Part shown: one piece after another, positions 37,202 through 46,593 of the stretch | How the letters are laid out: every line of letters begins with the position of its first letter | How positions within the stretch are numbered: the stretch's first letter is position 1 | Assembly (NCBI RefSeq): GCF_913777145.1 | Contig: NZ_CAJYPS010000004.1 | Span: 1 to 64,000, forward strand | Source of the DNA: an uncultured Roseateles sp. | Lineage (GTDB): Bacteria > Pseudomonadota > Gammaproteobacteria > Burkholderiales > Burkholderiaceae_C | Reading direction: 5' to 3' | Length of the DNA stretch: 64,000 bases | The notes under the pieces: generated by a model | Databases searched by the model: none | What the model saw: only the letters and a program-made list of their open reading frames with translations | What the model was told of the DNA's origin: nothing | Made by a program: the position numbers and the translations under genes

Positions 37202-39364
37202 TCAGGTGGCGAGGCGGGACAGGTCGGCCACGCGGTTCATCGCCGCATGCAGCCGGCCCAGCAGCGCCAGGCGGTTGGCGCGCAGGGCCGGGTCTTCCGC
37301 ATTGACCATCACGTCGTCGAAGAAGGCGTCCACCGGGCTCTTGAGCGCGGCCAGGGCTTTCAGCGAACCGGTGTAGTCGTGCTGCTCGAACAGCGCGTCA
37401 GCCTGCGGCTGCACCGCGGCCAGCGCGCTGGCCAGCGCCTGCTCGGCGGCTTCCTTCAGCAGGGCATCGCTGATGGTGGTGGGCAGACTGCCCTCGACCT
37501 TCTTCAGGATGTTGCTGACGCGCTTGTTGGCCGCGGCCAGCGACGCGGCCTCGGGCAGCGCGGCGAAGGCGCGCACCGCCTCCAGGCGACGCGGCACGTC
37601 GCCCAGGCGGCTGGGGTTGAGCGCCAGCACCGCGTCCACTTCCTGGGCGCTGTAGCCCTGGTCGCGCAAGCTGACGGCCAGGCGGTCGGCGAAGAAGCCC
37701 AGCAGCGGCTCGCTGGGGTCGGTGATCAGCTCGCCGAAGGCCGGCACGGCCGCGGCGACCAGCGCCGGCAGGTCCAGCGGCAGGTTCTTCTCGACCAGGA
37801 TGCGGATCACGCCCAGCGCATGGCGGCGCAACGCGAAGGGGTCCTTGTCGCCGGTGGGCAGCTGGCCGATGCCGAACAGGCCTACCAGGGTCTCCAGCTT
37901 GTCGGCCAGCGCCACCACCGTGCCGGTGTGGTTGCGCGGCAGCGCATCGCCGGCGAAGCGGGGCTTGTAGTGGTCTTCGATCGCGATGGCCACGCCGTCG
38001 CGCAGGCCCTCGTGGCGGGCGTAGTAGCCGCCCATGATGCCCTGCAGCTCGGGGAACTCGCCCACCATGTCGGTCAGCAGGTCGCACTTGGCCAGCAGCG
38101 AGGCCTCGCGCACCTTGTTGTCCAGCACCTCGAAGTGGTCCTTGTCGTCCACCGAGAAGGGCACGGTCGCCAGGCGCAGCTGGTTCACGATGGCGTGGGC
38201 GATCTGGGCCACGCGCTCGGTGCGCTCACCCTGCGTGCCCAGCTTGCCGTGGTAGACCACCTTGGCCAGGCCGGGCAGGCGGGCGGCCAGCGGCTTCTTG
38301 CGGTCCTGGTCGTAGAAGAACTTGGCATCGGCCAGGCGCGGGCGCACCACGCGCTCGTTGCCGCCGGTCACCGCGCTGGCGTCGGCCGGCGCGATGTTGC
38401 TGACCACCAGGAAGTGGCGGGTCAGGCGGCCCTCGGCGTCCAGCAGCGGGAAGTACTTCTGGTTGGCCTTCATCGTCAGGATGAGGCATTCCTGCGGTAC
38501 GGCCAGGAACTCGGGCTCGAAGGCGCAGGTCAGCACGTTGGGGCGCTCCACCAGCGCGGTGACCTCGTCCAGCAGTGCATCGTCGTCAATGGGCTTGAGG
38601 CCCAGCGGCGCGGCGGCGGCGTTCAGCTGGCGCACGATCTCGGCGCGGCGCTGCTCGAAGCTGGCGATCACCGCGCCCTGCTCGCGCAGCTGCGTGGCGT
38701 AGCTGTCGGCATCGGTGAGGCTGACCGTGGCCTGGGCCGCCTCGAAGCGGTGGCCGGTGGTGGTTCGGCCGGCGCTGAGGCCCAGCGCCTGCACCGGCAC
38801 GATGTCGGCGCCGTGCAGCGCGACCAGGCGATGGGCCGGGCGCACGAACTTCACGTCGGTCCAGCCGTCGGCCAGCTGGTAGCTCATCACCTTGGGAATG
38901 GGCAGCTTGGCCAGCGCCTGGTCCAGCGCGATCTGCAGGCCGGCGGCCAGCGCGACGCCGGGGGCCACGCGGTCCAGGAACAGGGCCTCGGCCTTGCCAT
39001 CGGGCGCGCGCTGCAGGCGGGCCACAGCGTCCGGGCCTTCGCCGAGGGCGGCCAGCTTCTTCAGCAGGGCCGGCGTGGCCTGGCCGCTCGCATCCAGGCC
39101 GACGGCGGCGGGCATCAGCTTGTGGCGCTGCGCGCGGTCGGGCGCCTGGGCGCGCACGTCGCCCACCCACACGGCCAGGCGGCGCGGCGATGCGAACGCC
39201 ATGAAGGGCAGCTCGGTGCCGGGCACGCCGTCTTCATCGGGCTGGACCAGGTCCTGCTCCTGCAGCGACTGGTACAGCACGCCGGCGAAGGACTCGCCCA
39301 GCTTCTTCAGCGCCTTGGGCGGCAGTTCTTCGACAAACAGTTCAACGAGGAGATTGGCGTTCAT
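37202..39364 (-). CDS. glyS: Glycine--tRNA ligase beta subunit
   Basis: A 720-residue protein beginning LLVELFVEELPPKALKKLG, the standard GlyS N-terminus. Other family blocks include PRRLAVWVGDVRAQAPDR, CLILTMKANQKYFPLLD and the C-terminal anticodon-binding-like region (DVMVNAEDPALRANRLALL). With GlyQ it forms the alpha2beta2 bacterial glycyl-tRNA synthetase; the beta subunit carries tRNA recognition. Its start is 3 bp after the glyQ stop. Length is normal. Confidence 0.97.
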   Translation of the reverse strand: MNANLLVELFVEELPPKALKKLGESFAGVLYQSLQEQDLVQPDEDGVPGTELPFMAFASPRRLAVWVGDVRAQAPDRAQRHKLMPAAVGLDASGQATPALLKKLAALGEGPDAVARLQRAPDGKAEALFLDRVAPGVALAAGLQIALDQALAKLPIPKVMSYQLADGWTDVKFVRPAHRLVALHGADIVPVQALGLSAGRTTTGHRFEAAQATVSLTDADSYATQLREQGAVIASFEQRRAEIVRQLNAAAAPLGLKPIDDDALLDEVTALVERPNVLTCAFEPEFLAVPQECLILTMKANQKYFPLLDAEGRLTRHFLVVSNIAPADASAVTGGNERVVRPRLADAKFFYDQDRKKPLAARLPGLAKVVYHGKLGTQGERTERVAQIAHAIVNQLRLATVPFSVDDKDHFEVLDNKVREASLLAKCDLLTDMVGEFPELQGIMGGYYARHEGLRDGVAIAIEDHYKPRFAGDALPRNHTGTVVALADKLETLVGLFGIGQLPTGDKDPFALRRHALGVIRILVEKNLPLDLPALVAAAVPAFGELITDPSEPLLGFFADRLAVSLRDQGYSAQEVDAVLALNPSRLGDVPRRLEAVRAFAALPEAASLAAANKRVSNILKKVEGSLPTTISDALLKEAAEQALASALAAVQPQADALFEQHDYTGSLKALAALKSPVDAFFDDVMVNAEDPALRANRLALLGRLHAAMNRVADLSRLAT

Positions 39365-39367
39365 GGG

Positions 39368-40294
39368 TCAGGCCGCCTTCTTGTTCTTCAGTTCGATCTG
39401 CGCAATGACTTCGTCCGCCCAGGCCTTGGGGGCCATGGGGAAGCCCAGGCGCGCGCGGCTGTCCACATAGCTCTGCGCGACCGCGCGAGCCAGGTTGCGG
39501 ATGCGCCCGATGTAGGCGGCGCGCTCGGTCACCGAGATCGCGCCGCGGGCGTCCAGCAGGTTGAAGGTGTGGCCGGCCTTCAGCAGTTGCTCGTAGGCGG
39601 GCAGGGCCAGGTGCACGTCCATCAGCTCCTTGGACTTGCGCTCGTAGGCCGCGAACGCACCCAGCAGAAAGTCCACGTCGCTGTGCTCGAAGTTGTAGGT
39701 GCTCTGCTCCACCTCGTTCTGGTGGAACACGTCGCCGTAGGTGAGGCCGTCGGTGTAGACCAGGTCGTAGACCGACTCCTTGCCCTGCAGATACATGGCC
39801 AGGCGCTCCAGCCCGTAGGTGATCTCGCCGGTGATGGGCTTGCAGTCGATGCCGCCCACCTGCTGGAAGTAGGTGAACTGCGTGACCTCCATGCCGTTGA
39901 GCCAGACCTCCCAGCCCAGGCCCCAGCAGCCCAGCGTGGGGTTCTCCCAGTCGTCCTCGACGAAGCGCACGTCGTTCTTCTTCAGGTCGAAGCCCAGCGC
40001 CTCCAGCGAGCCCAGGTAGAGCTCCAGGATGTTGGCCGGCGCGGGCTTGAGCACGACCTGGAACTGGTAGTAGTGCTGCAGGCGGTTGGGGTTCTCGCCG
40101 TAGCGGCCGTCCTTGGGGCGGCGGCTGGGCTGTACATAGGCGGCCTTCCAGGGCTCGGGGCCCAGGGCGCGCAGGAAGGTGGCGGTGTGGCTGGTGCCGG
40201 CGCCCACTTCCATGTCATAGGGCTGGAGGAGCGCGCAGCCCTGCTTGGACCAGTAGTCCTGCAGGGTCAGGATGATTTGCTGGAAGGTCAGCAT
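39368..40294 (-). CDS. glyQ: Glycine--tRNA ligase alpha subunit
   Basis: A 308-residue protein starting [19 protein letters not shown] and containing [39 protein letters not shown] and [11 protein letters not shown], all diagnostic of GlyQ. This class II subunit binds ATP and glycine and forms glycyl-adenylate. It is cotranscribed with glyS. The 116-bp gap to lnt upstream may hold an internal promoter, but none is clear. Confidence 0.97.
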   Translation of the reverse strand: MLTFQQIILTLQDYWSKQGCALLQPYDMEVGAGTSHTATFLRALGPEPWKAAYVQPSRRPKDGRYGENPNRLQHYYQFQVVLKPAPANILELYLGSLEALGFDLKKNDVRFVEDDWENPTLGCWGLGWEVWLNGMEVTQFTYFQQVGGIDCKPITGEITYGLERLAMYLQGKESVYDLVYTDGLTYGDVFHQNEVEQSTYNFEHSDVDFLLGAFAAYERKSKELMDVHLALPAYEQLLKAGHTFNLLDARGAISVTERAAYIGRIRNLARAVAQSYVDSRARLGFPMAPKAWADEVIAQIELKNKKAA

Positions 40295-40410
40295 GTGTGG
40301 GTCGGCCCGTGCCCGCCGGTGCCGGCTCGGTGCGAGCGCGGCGGGCAGACGCCTGGGCGTGGAGTGGGATGGGACAAAGGGTGGCCGATTCTATGGGGGG
40401 CCACCCCGTT

Positions 40411-41859
40411 TCAGCCGGCGCGCCGGCGCCAGGCGATCAGCGCAAACCCGGCCAGGCCCAGCGCCCACAGCGGCGCCAGTCCCCAGGCGGCCAGCCAGCG
40501 CGCATAGGGCGTGCTGCCGCGGCGGCCCTCCACCGTCACCTCCAGCACGCCGCGCGCCAGCGCCGGCAGGCGGGCGGTGACGCGGCCGTGGTGGTCCAGC
40601 GCGGCGGTGGCGCCGGTGTTGGTGGCGCGCACGAAGGGGCGCTGGAATTCCAGCGCGCGCATCTGCGAGAACTGCAGGTGCTGGTCCAGCACCATCACGG
40701 TACCGAACCAGGCCAGGTTGCTGACATTGACCAGCACCGTCGCCGCGTCCGCGCCCACCACGCTGGCGGCGAAGTCCTCGCCGAACAGGTCCTCGTAGCA
40801 GATCAGCGGGCGCAGGCGCTGGCCGGCCACCACCCAGGGGCGCTGGTGGTCGCCGCGGGCCTGGTCGTCCATGGGGATGTTCATCCAGCGCACGAACCAG
40901 CCAAAGCCCGGCGGGATGAACTCGCCGAAGGGCAGCAGATGATGCTTGCCGTAGTGATAGTTGGCGCCCAGCGCGACCAGCGAGTTCACGAAGCCCTGGT
41001 CCGCATCGCCCAGGAAGCTGCCCAGCAGCACCGGGCGCTCCGGCCGCGACAGGTGGCGCAGGACGGCCGGGTCCAGCTCGGCCAGCGGCAGCGGCAGCAC
41101 CGACTCCGGCGTGATCACGACCTGACCCCGGGAGTCGTCGATCAGGCCGGCCAGGGTCTGCAGGTTGGCCTCGAAGCGGGCCGGGTCGAACTTCTGGTCC
41201 TGCGCGATGCTGGGCTGCACCAGCGACACCTTGAGTGGCCCGGTGGCCTCGGTGAAGTCCTGCGGCAGCAGCGCGCCGGCCAGCGGCAGTGCCAGCGCGG
41301 GCAGGGCCAGGCGCCAGTCGCGCCGTGCCAGCAGCACCAGGCCGGCGGCGGCCAGTGCGGCCAGCGCGCTGATGCCGTAGACGCCCACCCAGGGCGCCCA
41401 GGCGGCCAGCGGGCCCACCGTGTGGGCATAGCCCGACGCGATCCAGGGGAAGCCGCTGAACCAGCTGGCCCGCGCCAGCTCGGCCAGCAGCCAGGCCGGC
41501 ACCAGCGCCAGCAGGCGCGCGCGACCGGGTGCCACCAGGCGGGCCGTGAGATGGAGCGCCAGCGCGTAGTAACTGGCCAGGAAGGCGGCCAGCAGCGCCA
41601 CCGCGCCGGCCGCGGCCAGCCAGGGGATGCCGCCGAACTGGTGCATGCTGATGTGCAGCCACCACAGGCCAGATGCCAGCCAGCCGAAGCCGAAGACCCC
41701 GCCCAGCAGCGCAGCGCGCCGCGGCGTGGCCTGCAGCGTCAGGCCGAACAGCCCGGCCAGCGCCAGGATCTGCGCCCACCAGGCGTCGGTGGGGGCGAAG
41801 GCGGCGGTGTGCAGCAGGCCGGCGCCCAGCGCAGCCGTCAGGGCGAGGCCGCGCCTCAC
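40411..41859 (-). CDS. lnt: Apolipoprotein N-acyltransferase
   Basis: A 482-residue inner-membrane enzyme. The N-terminal half has about 6 membrane segments; the C-terminal nitrilase-like domain (about 215-455) has the catalytic Glu in VVITPESVLPL, Lys in HYGKHHLLPFGEF and Cys in LICYEDLFGEDFA. It adds the third acyl chain to the N-terminal Cys of lipoproteins such as Pal encoded in this window. It starts with GTG at 41859, overlapping the corC stop by 4 bp, the classical corC(ybeX)-lnt pairing. Confidence 0.95.
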   Translation of the reverse strand: MRRGLALTAALGAGLLHTAAFAPTDAWWAQILALAGLFGLTLQATPRRAALLGGVFGFGWLASGLWWLHISMHQFGGIPWLAAAGAVALLAAFLASYYALALHLTARLVAPGRARLLALVPAWLLAELARASWFSGFPWIASGYAHTVGPLAAWAPWVGVYGISALAALAAAGLVLLARRDWRLALPALALPLAGALLPQDFTEATGPLKVSLVQPSIAQDQKFDPARFEANLQTLAGLIDDSRGQVVITPESVLPLPLAELDPAVLRHLSRPERPVLLGSFLGDADQGFVNSLVALGANYHYGKHHLLPFGEFIPPGFGWFVRWMNIPMDDQARGDHQRPWVVAGQRLRPLICYEDLFGEDFAASVVGADAATVLVNVSNLAWFGTVMVLDQHLQFSQMRALEFQRPFVRATNTGATAALDHHGRVTARLPALARGVLEVTVEGRRGSTPYARWLAAWGLAPLWALGLAGFALIAWRRRAG

Positions 41860-42740
41860 GCGTCGGACTCGGCGGCCGGCGGCGTGCGCGTGACCTTGAA
41901 CCAGCGCACCGCGCCGCCGCGGGTCAGCATCACCGAGAAGCGCAGGCCGGCGATGTCCACCGCCTCGCCGCGGCGCGGCACGCGGCCATGCTCGTGGGCC
42001 ACCAGGCCGCCTATGGTGTCGAAGTCCGCATCGGGCAGGGTCAGCTCGAACGCGCCGTTCACGGCCGCGATGCTGGCGTCGCCGGCCACGCGCTGGCTGC
42101 CATCGGCCAGCGTGTAGATGCCGGACTCGCCGTCCTTGTCGTCGAACTCGTCCTCGATCTCGCCGACGATCTCCTCCAGCACGTCCTCGATGGTGATCAG
42201 GCCGGCGGTGTTGCCGAACTCGTCGATCACGATGGCGAGGTGGTTGCGGTTGGTGCGGAAGTCGCGCAGCAGCTCGTTCAGGCCCTTGCTCTCGGGCACG
42301 AACACCGTGGGCCGCAGCAGCGCGCGCAGGTTGAGCTCGGGCGCGCGCTGCATCTTCAGCAGGTCTTTCGCGAGCAGGATGCCGATGATGTTGTCGCGCG
42401 AGCCCTCGTAGACCGGGAAGCGCGAGTGGCCGGTGTCTATGACCAGCGCCAGCAGCTCGTCATAGGGGGCATCGATGTCCAGCAGGTCCATTCGCGGCGC
42501 GGCCACCATGGCGTCGCCGGCGGACAGCTCGGCCATGCGCAGCACACCCTCCAGCATCTGCCGGGACTCGGGCTCGATCAGCTCGCGCTGCTCGGCCTCG
42601 GCCAGGGTTTCGATCAGCTCGGATTTGGAGTCCGGGCCCGGATGCAGGAATTCGAGCATGCGCTCGAGCAGGCTGCGGGCCTCGGGCTGGGTCTTGGCGC
42701 CCCCGCGTGCCGGGGGACGTCCTGAATGCGGTTCGCTCAA
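41856..42740 (-). CDS. corC: CorC/YbeX CBS-domain protein
   Basis: A cytoplasmic protein with a CBS pair (about 65-190; RMDLLDIDAPYDELLALVI, then HLAIVIDEFGNTAGLITIED) and a C-terminal CorC/HlyC transporter-associated domain. It lacks the DUF21 membrane domain. The family is linked to Mg2+/Co2+ handling and, in the ybeZYX-lnt cluster, to ribosome maintenance. No ATG fits the start. I use TTG 42740 (LSEPHSGRPP, matching MSEP-type starts of homologues); TTG 42806 is another option and would give 316 residues. It is the first gene of the operon running to 34935. Confidence 0.85.
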   Translation of the reverse strand: MSEPHSGRPPARGGAKTQPEARSLLERMLEFLHPGPDSKSELIETLAEAEQRELIEPESRQMLEGVLRMAELSAGDAMVAAPRMDLLDIDAPYDELLALVIDTGHSRFPVYEGSRDNIIGILLAKDLLKMQRAPELNLRALLRPTVFVPESKGLNELLRDFRTNRNHLAIVIDEFGNTAGLITIEDVLEEIVGEIEDEFDDKDGESGIYTLADGSQRVAGDASIAAVNGAFELTLPDADFDTIGGLVAHEHGRVPRRGEAVDIAGLRFSVMLTRGGAVRWFKVTRTPPAAESDA

Positions 42741-42856
42741 CGGAGCCAGTCGGGATATTGCGGAAGGGACAGAATAGCCGATTGGTTTGACAAAACCCTT
42801 GTGCAAGGACTTGTCGGCCTCATCTAGATCAGCCTTCTCCGAACTCCCGAGCTGCC

Positions 42857-43921
42857 ATGACCACTCCCGCCCCCGGCCTCATCCCCGCCACCATACTCAC
42901 CGGCTTCCTCGGTGCCGGCAAAACCACGCTGCTCAAGCGCGTGCTGACCGAGGCCCACGGCCAGAAGATCGCGGTCATAGAGAACGAGTTCGGCGAGGAG
43001 AACATCGACAACGACATCCTGGTGTCGGAGACCAACGAGCAGATCATCCAGATGAGCAACGGCTGCGTGTGCTGCACCATCCGCGAGGACCTGCGCACCA
43101 CGCTGAGCGACCTGGCCGCCAAGCGCCGTCGCGGCGAGCTGGATTTCGAGCGCGTGGTCATCGAGACCACCGGCCTGGCCGACCCCGGCCCGGTCGCGCA
43201 GACCTTCTTCATGGATGACGAGATCGCCGAGAGCTACCTGCTGGACTCAGTGCTGACCCTGGTGGACGCCAAGCATGCGGAAAGCCAGCTCGACACCCGC
43301 CAGGAGGCGCGCATGCAGATCGGTTTCGCGGACCAGATCTTCATCAGCAAGACCGACCTGGTGGAGCCGGCCGCGGTGGAGGCGCTGATCCATCGCATCA
43401 AGCACATGAACCCGCGCGCGCCCATCCAGAACGTGCATTTCGGCGAGGTGCCCATCGCCAAGGTGTTCGACCTGCGCGGCTTCAACCTGAACGCCAAGCT
43501 GGAGATCGACCCCGACTTCCTGAAGGCGGACGATGAGCACGACCACCATCACCACCATGACCATGATCACCACGGCCATGAGCATGGCGAGCACTGCGAC
43601 CACCCGCACCACCACCATCACGACGATGACGTGAAGAGCTTCGTGTTCCGCTCGGACAAGCCCTTCAACCCGGCCAAGCTGGAAGACTTCCTGGGCGCCA
43701 TCGTGCAGGTCTACGGCCCCAAGCTGCTGCGCTACAAGGGCGTGCTGAACATGAAGGGCACCGACAAGAAGGTGATCTTCCAGGGCGTGCACCAGCTGAT
43801 GGGCTCGGATCTGGGCCCGAAATGGCTGCCCAACGAGAAGAAGCAGAGCAAGATGGTGTTCATCGGCATCGACCTGCCCAAGGACGTGCTGATCCAGGGC
43901 CTGGAAGGCTGTCTGGCCTGA
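42857..43921 (+). CDS. CobW/COG0523 family GTPase, putative zinc metallochaperone
   Basis: A 354-residue G3E GTPase. Walker A is GFLGAGKTT, the metal-binding CxCC motif is NGCVCCTI, and the guanine-specificity motif is SKTD. A His/Asp-rich loop with over 20 His lies at about 228-255. The C-terminal CobW_C domain contains FNPAKLEDFLGA. The family delivers metal (Zn2+ or Co2+) to client enzymes using GTP; the His-rich insertion favours Zn. No Zur-like box is evident in the 116-bp gap to the divergent corC gene. An unusually long inverted repeat begins at its stop codon. Confidence 0.9.
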   Translation: MTTPAPGLIPATILTGFLGAGKTTLLKRVLTEAHGQKIAVIENEFGEENIDNDILVSETNEQIIQMSNGCVCCTIREDLRTTLSDLAAKRRRGELDFERVVIETTGLADPGPVAQTFFMDDEIAESYLLDSVLTLVDAKHAESQLDTRQEARMQIGFADQIFISKTDLVEPAAVEALIHRIKHMNPRAPIQNVHFGEVPIAKVFDLRGFNLNAKLEIDPDFLKADDEHDHHHHHDHDHHGHEHGEHCDHPHHHHHDDDVKSFVFRSDKPFNPAKLEDFLGAIVQVYGPKLLRYKGVLNMKGTDKKVIFQGVHQLMGSDLGPKWLPNEKKQSKMVFIGIDLPKDVLIQGLEGCLA

Positions 43922-43994
43922 GAGCTTGCGAGGCTTTCACCCATGCCCGCCTGACGCGCACCAAAGCCTCTCAAGCTCTGAGCTTTCGCAGCTC
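43921..43994. repeat. 17-bp inverted repeat plus second hairpin after the CobW gene
   Basis: AGAGCTTGCGAGGCTTT (43921-43937) and AAAGCCTCTCAAGCTCT (43963-43979) are reverse complements except at one position, with a 25-nt loop. A second hairpin, GAGCT-TTCGC-AGCTC (43980-43994), abuts it. The first arm begins at the last base of the CobW stop codon. It may act as a terminator or an RNA-stability element before dksA. The pair could also be a small inverted-repeat element. Confidence 0.6.
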
Positions 43995-44135
43995 GGCCAC
44001 CATGGGTTTCGGGGGCGTCTGAGGCGGCGGCGGGCGTGGCTACAATCCGCCGCGCTCAAATTCGGGCCCCCCGGCCCGTGGCTACCGGTTCCTGTGTGAT
44101 CGCAGGACGGTGGTGACCAGAGCGAGGAGAAGACA

Positions 44136-44708
44136 GTGAGCAAGACCACGGCCCCCAAAACCGCTGCCGCACCCGCCAAGAGCACCAAGTCCGCCGTCAA
44201 GGCCGACGCCCCCGAGGGCGCAGGCGTGGCCACGCTGGCGCCCGCGGCCTCCAAGGCCGATCCCAAGCTCGCGACCGCATGGAAGACCAAGTCCGGCGCC
44301 GAGCTGACGGACGCCGAGGTGCTGGCGATGCCGGACTCGGAGTACATGAACGCCAAGCAGATCGAGTTCTTCCGCGCCAAGCTGGAAGGTCTCAAGAACG
44401 AGGTGCTCTCCAACGCCGGCGAGACCACCGAGCATCTGCGTGAGGACACGACCATCGTGCCCGACCCGGCCGACCGCGCGACCATCGAGGAAGAGCACGC
44501 GCTGGAACTGCGCACCCGCGACCGCGAGCGCAAGCTGCTGAAGAAGATCATGCAGTCCATCGCCCGCCTGGACAGCGGCGACTACGGCTACTGCGACGAG
44601 ACCGGCGAGCCCATAGGCCTGGGTCGCCTGATCGCGCGCCCGACCGCGACGCTGTCGCTGGAAGCCCAGCAGCGCCGCGAGCTCAAGCAGAAGATGTTTG
44701 GTGACTGA
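44136..44708 (+). CDS. dksA: RNA polymerase-binding transcription factor DksA
   Basis: A 190-residue DksA. An Ala/Lys-rich tail (about 1-45) precedes the coiled coil (about 70-140, ending DPADRATIEEEHALELRTR, with the Asp pair of the tip) and a C-terminal globule. The four zinc Cys of E. coli DksA are reduced to one (YGYCDETGEPIG, then ATLSLEAQQ), the form common in alpha- and betaproteobacteria, which is zinc-independent or redox-responsive. It acts with ppGpp on stringent control. The start is GTG 44136 behind GAGGAG. TACAAT at 44041 may be its -10 box, but no clear -35 accompanies it. Confidence 0.93.
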   Translation: MSKTTAPKTAAAPAKSTKSAVKADAPEGAGVATLAPAASKADPKLATAWKTKSGAELTDAEVLAMPDSEYMNAKQIEFFRAKLEGLKNEVLSNAGETTEHLREDTTIVPDPADRATIEEEHALELRTRDRERKLLKKIMQSIARLDSGDYGYCDETGEPIGLGRLIARPTATLSLEAQQRRELKQKMFGD

Positions 44709-44728
44709 TCAGCCCGCCTCGGCGGCGC

Positions 44729-44752
44729 CGGCCCCCCTCATCGCGGGGGCCG
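44729..44752 (+). terminator. Hairpin after dksA
   Basis: CGGCCCCC (44729-44736) pairs with GGGGGCCG (44745-44752) over an 8-nt loop, 20 bp past the dksA stop. There is no T tract, so it may attenuate rather than fully stop transcription into the STAS-domain gene. Confidence 0.5.
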
Positions 44753-44832
44753 CGAGCGGTGCGGCGAAGCCGGCACGCCACAGTTGCCGGTAACAGCCGC
44801 CCAGGCGCCATCGAATCAGGGATAGTTCGTCC

Positions 44833-46593
44833 ATGTCCGACTCCAAGCCCGCAGACCCCAAGGAAGGCGACAGCTTCTTCCGCAAGGTGGCGCGCTTCGT
44901 CGCCAACCCGACCACGGACTGGTCGGAGATCAACTCCCGCCAGGACGACCCCGAGGGCGAGCAGGCCAAGGCCGAGCTGCGCGCCATGGTGGAGCGCAAG
45001 CGCCGCAACGACTTCGTGCGCAAGCGCGAGCTGGACATGCTGCGCCGCATACGCCGCGAGGGCCTGTCGCCCGAGCAGCTGGCGGCGCTGGGCTCCTCGT
45101 CGGTGGCGCGCAGCGAGGACAGCGAGCGCGGCACCGAATCCAATTCCCGCATCGATCTGGGCGTGAAGGCCAAGATCGACGAGATTGAGCAGCAGATGGT
45201 GGGCGAGAGCTTCGCCACCACGCAGGCGGTGCACCACCCGTCGGGCTTCTTCGAGACCACGACGCGCCCGGTGGCCTTCGCGCCGACCAGCGAGACGCCC
45301 TCGCTGCCCACGCCGCCCAGCGGCCCGGTCAGCCAGTTCATGAGCCCGCGTGAGGCCGAGCGCCTGGTCGCACCGGCACCGCCGGCCGCGGTCAAGATGG
45401 GCAGTGCGATGCCGCCGCTGTCCGAGGCCCCGCCCAGCCGTCTGCCCGAGCTGCCGCCGCTGGACATGCCGCTGTCCTTCACGCTGGCCGAGTCCTCGCC
45501 GCCGGTGGAGGTGCAGGAGCTGGTGCACGACCCCGAGCTGGATGACGCGGTGATCGCGTTCGCGAACGCCGACTACGACAGCAGCGAGCGTGCGCTGACC
45601 GAGCTGGTGCGCCCGGGCGGCAGCCGCAACCTGCACGGCGAGACCTGGCTGGTGCTGTTCGACCACTACCGTGCCACCGGCGCCCAGGGCAAGTTCGAGG
45701 CGCTGGCGCTGGAGTACGCGCAGCAGTTCGGGCTGTCCGCGCCGCAATGGTTCTCCATGCCCAAGCTGGTGGCCGAGTCCGCGCTGTCGACGCGCGCGCC
45801 CATGGCCAAGACCGGCCAGATCAGCTGGACCGCACCGGCCCGCCTGGTGCCCGAGGAGGTGGCGCTGCTGCAAAGGCGCTGCGAGGCGCTGCCCATGCCC
45901 TGGGTGTTCGACTGGTCGGCGCTGGAGCAGGTGGACGTGGACGCCGCGCTGCAGCTGCGCCAGTTGTTCCGCACCTGGGCACAGCAGCAGGTCGACCAGC
46001 GCTGGATAGGCGGCGAGCGCATGCTGGCCCAGCTGAAGGCGCAGACGCCGGTGGGCGAGCGCGACACCGACGTGGCGCTGTGGATGCTGCGCATGGAGGC
46101 GCTGCGCCTGGTGAACCGCCCGGATCAGTTCGACGAAGCCGCGATCGACTACTGCATGACCTACGAGGTCTCGCCCCCGTCCTGGGAGCGGGCCAAGTGC
46201 CGCGTGCGCATCAGCGTGACCGGCCAGTCCACTGCCGGCCCGGCCACGACCTCGCTGCCCAGCGAGGGTCAGACCTCCTTCCTGGACACCTCGGTCACCG
46301 ATCCGGCGCTGGCCACGGCCCAGCTGGAGTTGATGGGCCAGCTCAGCGGCGACATCGCCGATACGCTGCGCCGCCTCAGCGGCGAGATGGGCGAGGCCAG
46401 CCTGATCCAGATCTCCTGCGCCAAGCTGATACGCCTGGACTTCATGGCCGCGGGTGACCTGCTGAACTGGGTGCTGTCGCGCCGCAGCGAGAACCGCAGC
46501 GTGGTCTTCACCGAGGCTCACCGCCTGGTGGCGCTGTTCTTTGGTGCGATGGGCATCAACGAGCATGCGCGGGTCAAGGTCAGGGTGAACTAG
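44833..46593 (+). CDS. STAS-like domain protein between dksA and hslVU
   Basis: A 586-residue, apparently cytoplasmic protein of unknown function. The N-terminal 75 residues are charged and helical (VARFVANPTTDWSEINSRQD; MVERKRRNDFVRKRELDMLR). A Pro/Ser-rich, probably disordered region covers about 110-235. A helical repeat-like region (about 240-490) contains NADYDSSERALTELVRP, a TPR-like pattern. The C-terminal 85 residues fit a STAS-like fold (IADTLRRLSGEMGEASLIQI, then VKVRVN). It is commonly encoded at this place in Burkholderiales (recalled, not checked). It may scaffold signalling proteins. Start ATG 44833. Confidence 0.65.
   Translation: MSDSKPADPKEGDSFFRKVARFVANPTTDWSEINSRQDDPEGEQAKAELRAMVERKRRNDFVRKRELDMLRRIRREGLSPEQLAALGSSSVARSEDSERGTESNSRIDLGVKAKIDEIEQQMVGESFATTQAVHHPSGFFETTTRPVAFAPTSETPSLPTPPSGPVSQFMSPREAERLVAPAPPAAVKMGSAMPPLSEAPPSRLPELPPLDMPLSFTLAESSPPVEVQELVHDPELDDAVIAFANADYDSSERALTELVRPGGSRNLHGETWLVLFDHYRATGAQGKFEALALEYAQQFGLSAPQWFSMPKLVAESALSTRAPMAKTGQISWTAPARLVPEEVALLQRRCEALPMPWVFDWSALEQVDVDAALQLRQLFRTWAQQQVDQRWIGGERMLAQLKAQTPVGERDTDVALWMLRMEALRLVNRPDQFDEAAIDYCMTYEVSPPSWERAKCRVRISVTGQSTAGPATTSLPSEGQTSFLDTSVTDPALATAQLELMGQLSGDIADTLRRLSGEMGEASLIQISCAKLIRLDFMAAGDLLNWVLSRRSENRSVVFTEAHRLVALFFGAMGINEHARVKVRVN

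Noticed and set aside
37136..40507. A 1123-residue rightward open frame across glyS and glyQ
   Set aside because: It is antisense to essential, highly conserved tRNA-synthetase genes and is a composition artefact.
43540..43630. Repetitive CAC/CAT tract that could be called a microsatellite
   Set aside because: It encodes the His-rich metal-binding loop of the CobW protein in frame, a known feature of the family.
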